A DNA stretch of 64,000 bases from Salvia splendens (Eukaryota; Streptophyta; Magnoliopsida; Lamiales; Lamiaceae): positions 40,376,076-40,440,075 of the forward strand of contig NC_056036.1 in assembly GCF_004379255.2 (NCBI RefSeq), given 5' to 3'. The notes beneath the pieces were generated by a model. It was not told the DNA's origin, did not search any database, and saw only the letters and a list, made by a program, of their open reading frames with translations. Numbering within the stretch: position 1 is the stretch's first letter; every line of letters begins with the position of its first letter. The position numbers were made by a program, and so were the translations under genes. Positions 56,150 to 64,000 of the stretch are shown here, piece by piece.

Positions 56150-58160
56150 ATAGTGTAACCGTGAGTAGTGGTGGTGGTTTTATGGTGGTGAAGGTGGTCA
56201 TAAAAATGTCGGTCAATTTCGCAAATTAATTGGTAAGACATATTTTGTATTTAGAGTTATGAATTGGATTCGAGTAATCAATAGAAAAGTTCGACAAGGG
56301 ATATGTTGATAATTGTAATTCTACAATATCTGATTCACAGCATATACAATTGAATGGCATGTTTATATATAATTCATTCCTGATTCTTAAACATTACCAA
56401 TTCTAAAATCATTCAATCAATTCTGTAAATACGATATTATACACTTCTATCCAAATGCAAAACTAATTCAAGACAATCTCTTAGTCAGGTCATATATCAC
56501 TTTTTTACATCTTCTATTTTGCAAAAATTAACACCCACATGCAATTTTACTCGTGACTTATGAGTCGATCTCATTTATTATTTACTAATTTTTATGTCTA
56601 ACATTTCATATACTGGAAGCTAATTTAAATATGTGATTTGATAATAAAATTCTTAAGCAAATAAATTCAATTATAGTAGTAACTAGTATACTAACTAAAT
56701 TAACATTAAAATTAAATCACATACCTACTCTACAATGTGTGATCATACAATCTAAGGTCAAAGGTTGGGCCCGCTCTTGGGCCGCTGAAGAATGATTTTG
56801 GTCTGGACCATCGCACACGTGCCTCAGATGTTTCGGCCCATTAATCTTCCCCAACTGAGATGGTTTTGTTAATTTGCTGGTGTATTAGGGATTATTATGT
56901 CTTCAATTTAGTTTTTAGGATTAAATACAGAAATTTAGAAAAAGGAAATATGTGTAAGATTTTTATTTGGCCTAGAAAGTGGTTCCCTGTCACCATAGCC
57001 AAAAATGACTACCCATAAACTTATTTTAATTGATCTAATTGTAATTATAGTGTAATTCAGCCTATAAAAAACCCTTCAGTCTAGGATCTAAAGTGACCAA
57101 AAAAAAAGATATTTATATATTTTTTATTTCTCGAATTTATTTGTATGATAGTATGCCTTCAAAAATAAGATCGACACGAAATCATATGAATGACTGGAAT
57201 AAATGATGGTGGAGAATCCCCAAAAGGCTAGAATATTGACTGCTGATGATATGTTATTTTCATTTTTTACCCTTAATTAACACTTTTTTCTCTTTTGTTA
57301 TTCTTTTCTGATTTTTATTAGATTTCTTATGCTCAACATCATATTAATTCAACGGTAGAGGGATGAGACTTTTGATTATAATTAATATTCTTGTTCAAAT
57401 TTCAACAACGAATTATGGCATTTATGTATAAATTTCCTTTTCAAACTATTGATATATTTGAACTTGAGAAAAGTTTGAACAAGTCCAAGAAATTTCCTTT
57501 TTAGCTTTAAGTAATCCAGATATTTTTCAATAAGACACTGATCAAAATTTGTTTATACTCGCGTTGTTGGTATTAAGATCCAAAGCATAATACAAATACT
57601 ATTACAATTTTTCTTGTTTTAGAGGGATTTTAAATAGCATGAAGTAGTGAACTACTAATAAAGTTGTAGCAATTTGAAATGCTAGTATGGATAAAAATTA
57701 GCCTAACATTAAAAAATTAAAAAGAGTTAGTGTTTATTTGCATGTCAATTGACCTTTAAATAGGTCTTCAATTGCCGATTTTGAGGGGCAATTCACATTC
57801 TTGGTCCTGAGTTGTCCAAAACCACTAACCTTAACTTAGAAATATGACTTCAAACCTAATGAATTTATCTTAATTAAGTTAACAAATTAAGTATATAAAA
57901 ATTACTTTTAATAATATAATATATTAATAAATATAGGGTTGAGTATTGGAAGGATAAAGTGGTTAAATAGTTCATATTTAATTAATCATACAAATTAAAG
58001 TAAATAATGAACAAGCTTGATTTATTTTAAATGTAAACCCCCAAATAGTAATAGTTGCTAGTATTTTTAAACCAGCGTGACAATTTTTTATAGCTTTTGT
58101 ACTATGAAATGAACTTACATAAATAAATTTAAATACTACTCCTAATTTACATAATAGTAG
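56150..58160. other. Gene-free AT-rich stretch
   Basis: 2 kb upstream of the dead GT34 copy. No frame with coding character. One GC-richer island near 56765-56830 (GGGCCCGCTCTTGGGCCGCTG) without a recognised motif. Confidence 0.45.
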
Positions 58161-58165
58161 TAGTA

Positions 58166-58396
58166 TCTATGTCCCACGCTACTTGACACACTTCTTTTTC
58201 ACAGTCATTTTAGAAAAATAATAATAAATAATTAAATTGAAAAAAAAGTAAAATAAGAGAGAATAATATAGAGGAAAGTGTTCTCTAAATTATTGTTTTG
58301 CTTACTTTATTTTTAGACCACTTTAACTATTTATGTATCATATTTCCAAAATAATTGTGAAAAAGAAGTGCGTCAAATAGCATGGAACGAAGAGAG
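58166..58396. mobile_element. Fold-back MITE
   Basis: Left TCTATGTCCCACGCTACTTG and right CAAATAGCATGGAACGAAGAGAG are inverted and flanked by TA; AATAATAAATAATTAAATTG / AACTATTTATGTATCATATT form the inner arms. Same family as 20783-21015. Confidence 0.65.
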
Positions 58397-58399
58397 TAT

Positions 58400-59560
58400 T
58401 ACATAAGAAAAAACGGTTATATCATGATTTAGCTTGTGTAGTATGAACTCAGTTAATCTTAATATTTTAGTAGTGGAAATGAATTTTGTTAGAGTTTCAT
58501 TGTCACATAAACTAATTAAGAGCTAACGTGTGCTAACACAATAGGCTTAGTGTTTAAAAAACAGATTTTTATAATTGCGTTGACAGCAACAAGATCCATG
58601 GTTGTAACTTGCAAGGCAACTCCTCACTTTCTGAAATTCCTATAATAGTTTCAATTTCAAGAAGAAAATTAATTTATTAATTAAAGGACCCAACTTTTCC
58701 ATTCTTTTTCCCTTGGTACTACTCAATCTTTCATAAAAGAAGATGAAATCGGGTTCGACAAAAGCCGCTTCTTCCTAGGCTAATGGCCGGCTTCTGTGGT
58801 TTTTTATTGCAAATTATATTTGGAAATTATGTAGTCGATTTCATAGCACTATTTTTTCTACAATAGAGACATTGATGGCTCTAATACAATTAATTTACCA
58901 TCTTGACAATACATTGTAATGACAATATGTGAATCTAGACTTTTCCCAAAGTTGAAGTCAAGAGTGATGATCCATGATGCCCTTCTTCCTCTTCAAGTCA
59001 TAGCCCGTGTGCTTTCTATTCTTCATCCTTTCTTTTTCACTATCTAAGGGATATAGTAGAATGCATCTCTTGCACGAAATGTATCTCGATTATTTTGCAG
59101 TTGATTAGTATTCACATCACTAACACATACACAATCCCAACATTACACATTAATCAACATTCACTTAGTAATAAATACATCCTAATCACACCAAATCGAT
59201 TTTTACTCATATATTGTTCCGAACCCCATTACAACGTGAAAAAACAACCTTGTCCCACGTCGATTCTTATAATCGAAATGAACTACCTCAATCGATATTT
59301 ACTCATATGTTGTTACAGACCGCAGTGCAAGGTTAAAAAACATGGTTCGCGTCAATTGTGTAAGACAATTTTGATAGACTAGTATTTTGGGATCAGTTCT
59401 ATTACGTTACAAATCAATCTATCAGATGGTATACACTTTTGATAAAATTTGAAAATCATAACAAATGGAAACAAAATGTGCCCAATTTTAGTGGGTGATC
59501 AATACAATTCTTGTATGTACAAAGACAACTCAATCTTTTGTAACTATGACCAAAACAATC
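58400..59560. other. Gene-free stretch, 3' side of the GT61 gene
   Basis: No gene seen. A phrase resembling ATCGATNTTTACTCATATNTTGTT occurs twice (59190-59215 and 59290-59313), a short local duplication. Confidence 0.45.
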
Positions 59561-59563
59561 ATA

Positions 59564-61014
59564 TTATCTAGCAAATGAATCCGTAACAATACTAAGCGCT
59601 TCAACAATTGTCTCCCTAAATCGAGCAAGATTGATTCTTACATTCTGTTGATCAAGAAATACAATTCTCGCAGGTATGAGACCACGTTGTATGAACACCG
59701 ATCCCGGATCGGTAACGACCGAGCTGTTGCGGCCGTACAGCTTGACCAGCGAGCTCTCGTCGGGGTCGATCCGGTAGCGCAAGTAGCGCACGCCCATGGC
59801 GCGGGCCGTGTCACCGTAGTACGTGTTGGAAGCCCACTCGGTGCCGAGAAGTTCAACTTGGATCATCACGGCGCCCGTGGGCAGGAATATCTCGTTCGTG
59901 AGCCCGGCGCCGTGGGCGCCGAGCAGCACGCTGCACGAGTTTATTAGCCGTGAGAATTTCTCGATGTTCGACGCTAGTTTCGACCGTTTAACCACGAGTA
60001 CCTGGAACCCGGCGTCCTTGATCATGTCGATCATTTCGTCCTCATTGAGGAACCTCCTTGTGCCAGTGCGCGACAGAAGCACCAGCCTCGGCCTGGGTAC
60101 CTGTGACACATGCGCGTACCGCAGGCTAAAGGTGGCGCGCAGGAAGGTACGGAATGCTGGCATTCCGTACCCTCCTGGGATGTCACTGGCATTCAGTGCC
60201 AGGTTGTCATGGTACTTTAGCCCGACTACAGTAGATGGGAAACAATGGACTGTAGCGTTTGTGGCCGGGTTGATGGGCTCGTGGTACGATAAACGGGAGA
60301 GGATTGCGCGGTATTTTGCGACAAACGAGGGCTTGTAGTCCTCTACGACAAGGAGCACGCGCGACCCGAACTGCTTGGTGGTGATGTAGAGGGGGATGAT
60401 GATGTCATTAATCTCGTGGAACACGTTCCCCGTGCTCCCCGAGGAGAACACCACGGCCGGGAGGCCGTGGTGGAACTCGCACGAGGGCGGGTCCGTGTTG
60501 TTGCCATACAAAATCATCCGAACAGGGGAGATCGGTTTTGGTAAGTCTTCTTGTCGCGCGTACGGCCGGATAGACGTCTCATTCTGCACGTCCGAACCGG
60601 AGGGTATGTACACGGTCATGTTCCCTGTGTCGATTCTTACGGGTTTAGTGGATACGCAGTGGACGGAGTGGACGGCCGTGTCGCAGGCGAAGCCCGTCTC
60701 ATCAAGTTTCCTACGATCCTCCCCTGTTTCAAAACAGAGCAATTCTTCTTCTTCAAAAAAAATGAAAAACAGAGAGGTTGTGATTTGTGAAAGGTGTAAC
60801 TACCTCGAACTAATCTTGATAAATGAAATTTGATGAATTCCTTCTCATCCACCGTCTTCTTCGCGGCGGTTCCGCCGTGAAAGTGTTGATCGAAGGAAAT
60901 TCTCTGCCCGAATACGAAGAAATCGAGACCAAAGAAGAGCAAAGGTAAGGAAAGTAGTAAAATGAATGTATTGAGACGAAAAACAAGCTTCTTCTTCTTC
61001 TGATCTTTTTCCAT
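59564..61014 (-). CDS. GT61 glycosyltransferase (xylan arabinosyl/xylosyltransferase-like)
   Basis: Two exons, 61014-60804 and 60723-59564, joined by an 80-bp GT-AG intron in phase 1, giving 456 residues. The join reads LVRGEDRRKLDETGFAC, a family signature that the intron interrupts. Start at the ATG 61014; the GTG two codons earlier is not used. Residues 10-35 form a type II Golgi anchor (RLNTFILLLSLPLLFFGLDFF) after a Lys-rich tail. The DUF563/GT61 domain has SGSTGNVFHE at about 165-174 and GAHGAGLTNE at about 339-348. Family members decorate xylan with arabinose or xylose in the Golgi, or act in N-glycan processing; I cannot choose between acceptors. Confidence 0.9.
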
Positions 61015-61029
61015 TTTCACAGCATGTTG

Positions 61030-61720
61030 TGTTTAAGAGAGGAGGAATAAGAATGAAGCCTTGAAACTGTGGATTTTAGATTTTGTTCCCTTTAACTTAC
61101 ATGTCATTCTCTTCACATATTATTATGGTCACTCTTCCAATAATAGTATTTTATTTATTCGGGTGTAATTGAAGAATATCGCCTTTTGAATAATCTGCAA
61201 TTTAGATTAATATGTTTATAATCTAATTGGGAAATAGGGAAGTGTGGAATCTTATTAAGATTATGCAAATTGTAGAGGACCTTCCTTAGTGATCGAGTTT
61301 ATTATACAAATTGCTAAAGCCTAAAGGGGTTGAGAAGTCAAATTTGTTATTCATCATAAAGCGTTATTCATGCTTGGTACGAAAGTAATGAACATATCGA
61401 CCAATAATCTAAAATAAGATATATTATATTAATAGGTCATCCAATAATTATAAATTATATGAATATTTCATCTTAAAGATTTTTGGAGATTACAAGTAAA
61501 GTGCTATTATTGGCTTTATTTGTTGTTATTATTAGACTAAGTAAATCCATCGGCATACCTAGTTATAATTCTCTGTATTGATTTATAGGTATCTCAAAAG
61601 GTGAGCCATTTGATTTAAAGATTTAAGATTATTTCATTCTCAAATATAGGGATCGAATCTCAAATCATTAGTTAATTGAGAATTGACCTGTCTCATGTCA
61701 CTCAATCGCGTCTCTTAAAT
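61030..61720. other. Upstream region of the GT61 gene
   Basis: AT-rich, no gene or element ends recognised. The leader and promoter of the minus-strand gene should lie in its left part. Confidence 0.45.
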
Positions 61721-61725
61721 AGTAC

Positions 61726-61925
61726 TCCTTCCGTCTCATAGTAGATGTCACACTTGGGAGATGACACGAGATTTTAGAAGATGCTATTTTGTGTGTTAAG
61801 TGTTGAGAGAAAATATAATTTTATAATAGATGTGAGAAGGAACTTTTTCCAAAAGAGGAAATGTGACATCTTTAGTGGGATAAATTAAAAAGGAAAGTGT
61901 GACATCTACTATGGGACGGAGGGAG
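61726..61925. mobile_element. Stowaway-like MITE
   Basis: Ends CTCCTTCCGTCTCATAGTAG and CTACTATGGGACGGAGGGAG are inverted and flanked by TA. Family of 16341-16543. Confidence 0.85.
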
Positions 61926-61929
61926 TAGT

Positions 61930-62634
61930 ATTTATTTTCTATGGGCAATTTAAAAAAATAATAGGAGGATAATATCACCACTTGATTTTATTGTTAGGCG
62001 GTCAATACTAAGAATTATGAAATATGTTTGTCATATTTTCATTAGCATAAACAAAAATTATCTAACACTTGATCATCCAGTTTAGTTGGGTATTAATTTG
62101 GTACTATTACAATTGAGTTATCAAAAGAAATTAAACGTGTGAGATGACGAACAACCTAACAAGCGGTTAGGCAATGATACAAGAATGCTACTAGTCGACT
62201 AATTTTAACTAATACTATAATAGACACTTTTAATAAGTGAAAAATACAATTAAAAATAAGATGTGGTTAGACAATCCAACAAGAATGTTACTAGTCAAGT
62301 AATTTTAACTAATAATAGACAATTTCAATAAGTGAAAAATACAATAAAAAATCTGACGTTCAAGATGGCGAAAATTAAAGGAAACCATTCCTTTGTGGAC
62401 GTTTCCATCCGCATGTGTTTTCATTAAATTTTAATGATATAGAATAAAATAGTTTCTAATAGGCCTAACAAAATTGAGATTCTTCTCATTGGAGTACATT
62501 CTTACAAAAATGGGAAAGACTCAGTCGTTGTATTAGTGGTACTAACTAGATCAAATTTAAACAAAAATAATAAACGAATGAAATTATAAATCATTGTCAA
62601 AGAAAACATCTCTTTCACAAGATGATATTGAAGA
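61930..62634. other. Gene-free AT-rich stretch
   Basis: Contains a local direct repeat: TAAGTGAAAAATACAATNAAAA and GCTACTAGTCNANTAATTTTAA occur at about 62188-62260 and 62288-62350. No gene. Confidence 0.45.
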
Positions 62635-62642
62635 GTTCCACT

Positions 62643-63300
62643 TAGGGCTGACAATTTTTGATACGACACGATAACACAACACGGATCGGCACGGAATTAA
62701 CACGACACGAACACGCACGTTCAGAATTTGGGTCCTTATAGGGTCGACCCAATAAGAACACGAAGATAACAGGTTGGGTCGGGTCGTGTTTGGGTCGGGT
62801 TTGGGTTATACTTTTAAGAAAAAAAAATATTTTTTATTAATTAAAAAATTAGTAAACTTTAATTTTTAATTATTTTTGTTGATTAAAAATATTATACTTT
62901 AATTTTAATTAATTAAAAAATATTATACTTTATTTTTAATTAATTAAAAAATACTATACTTTAATTTTATTAATTAAAAATTATTAATTAAATTTTTTAA
63001 TTATTTAATTTTATTATAAAGATTTAATATTACTATACTTTAATTTATTATTTTGATTAAGAAATTAATTATTTTAATTTGGTAATTTTTTATTTTATCG
63101 TGTAATATCATGTTTAAATCGAATAATAAAGAGTTGACTTTTTTCTAGGTGCACGATAACACGCACAAACCCGACTCGAACCCGTTGGGTTGGGACACGA
63201 TAAGAACCCGATGATTTCGGGTTGGGTTGGGTTGGGATTAGGTTGGGTCGATAATGGGTTGACACGATAACGACCCAACCTGCACGATTTCACAGCCCTA
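62643..63300. mobile_element. hAT-like MITE with perfect 8-bp target duplication
   Basis: Ends TAGGGCTGACAATTTTTG and (inverted) TAGGGCTGTGAAATCGTG are flanked by exact GTTCCACT (62635-62642 and 63301-63308). Subterminal regions are rich in GGGTTGGGTCGGGTC / ACACGATAACACGAC repeats; the centre is AT-rich. Non-coding. Confidence 0.9.
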
Positions 63301-63379
63301 GTTCCACTTTTCACTCTCCGTTCTTCTCATTCTTTTTGTATCGTTGTGGCTTACTCAAGTTAAATTGTCAAACTGATCC

Positions 63380-64000
63380 AGCCAGCCTATATATGTCTGT
63401 TACCTGCAAAATGCGGGTGAGTGGATCCACTGGAAGCTCAAGCTGATCAACTGCACTTAGATTCGACTAGAGTGAGATGAACAGAAGATCTAAAAAGTGT
63501 GTTGTTCAAAACCTTAACCCACAATACTATTAACTAGTATAGGAAAGTAAGGATCGATCCTACAGAGATGAGGCGTTTGAGATTTGTTTGCATGACACGA
63601 CTTGGGGATGATTGCTGCCACGCTTCTAGGGGATGAGTTAAGTTAAACTACTAGACTTTGGAAAATATAAACTTAACTAAACAGATCAACTCGCAGAACG
63701 AAACTAAACTACTTGATCAACTTAACTTAACTATCCATAAATGGACAAACAGAATAAATGGGGACTGTCAGTCCCCTGCAAAAAGCACTGTAAAGTAAAA
63801 ACTTTCTAACAACTTCATCTTCTTCAACAAATCAACATAGAAAACAGAATAAATAACAGATCTGAAAAGCTAAGGAAGACGAAACATCAGAACAACTCAT
63901 AAAATTAAATCTACTCCTAAGATCTAAGCTACAACTACGTAAAAACACAAACTAACTCATGCTCATGCAGAAATGAAACAGAAACTACTAGATCTAAACA
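63380..64000. mobile_element. LTR-like repeat running off the window
   Basis: It contains GGATCGATCCTACAGAGATGAGG, like the phrase at 5683, and the same kind of adenine-rich follow-up text (AAACTTAACTAAACAGATC). Only a part is visible and no coding frame exists. Confidence 0.35.

Overview
The window is nuclear DNA from a dicot plant. It has GT-AG introns, tRNA genes, plant-only gene families and dense nested plant transposons. The decayed NAM-associated genes and the TA-flanked repeats remind me of Lamiales (Salvia-like) genomes; that placement is from memory and is inference. Only about five host genes look intact: two cysteine-rich secreted peptides (2.4 and 7.0 kb), a heptahelical PAQR-type membrane protein (8.2-11.4 kb, three exons), two tandem GT34 glycosyltransferases (22.6 and 35.6 kb) and a GT61 glycosyltransferase on the minus strand (59.6-61.0 kb, two exons). 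Two tRNA-Thr(AGU) genes lie at 26.3 and 44.3 kb, the second with a D-stem mismatch.

Layout. 0-8 kb: AT-rich DNA, a Helitron end abutting the first peptide gene, nested MITEs, an LTR-like repeat, the second peptide gene. 8-15 kb: the heptahelical gene, then two decayed Harbinger-type units carrying NAM-associated genes, then a MITE. 15-22 kb: a diverged long-period tandem repeat interrupted by three consecutive TA-microsatellite-flanked elements with TAGGG tips, one of them a 1.6-kb palindrome. 22-28 kb: GT34 copy 1, a deleted duplicate of the heptahelical gene and its 3' flank, and a tRNA. 28-32 kb: a Mutator-like element with 9-bp target duplications, long inverted ends, a GRF zinc-finger gene and a transposase that has lost its catalytic core. 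32-35.5 kb: MITEs, a fold-back element and a Helitron with a SINE inside. 35.5-47.6 kb: GT34 copy 2, a hAT MITE, a solo LTR nested in a TIR element, a tRNA and a Helitron helicase remnant. 47.7-56.1 kb: a third GT34 copy, inverted and dead, split by a 7.2-kb Ty1/copia element. 56-64 kb: sparse DNA, the GT61 gene, two more MITEs and an LTR-like repeat running off the end.

Functionally the host genes centre on Golgi glycosyltransferases (GT34 and GT61, hemicellulose type) beside a heptahelical protein. From memory, Arabidopsis also has an HHP gene next to a GT34 gene (At4g37680/At4g37690), so this pair is probably an old conserved neighbourhood, here enlarged by GT34 duplication. The most unusual material is the group of palindromic TA-flanked elements at 17.5-20.7 kb.
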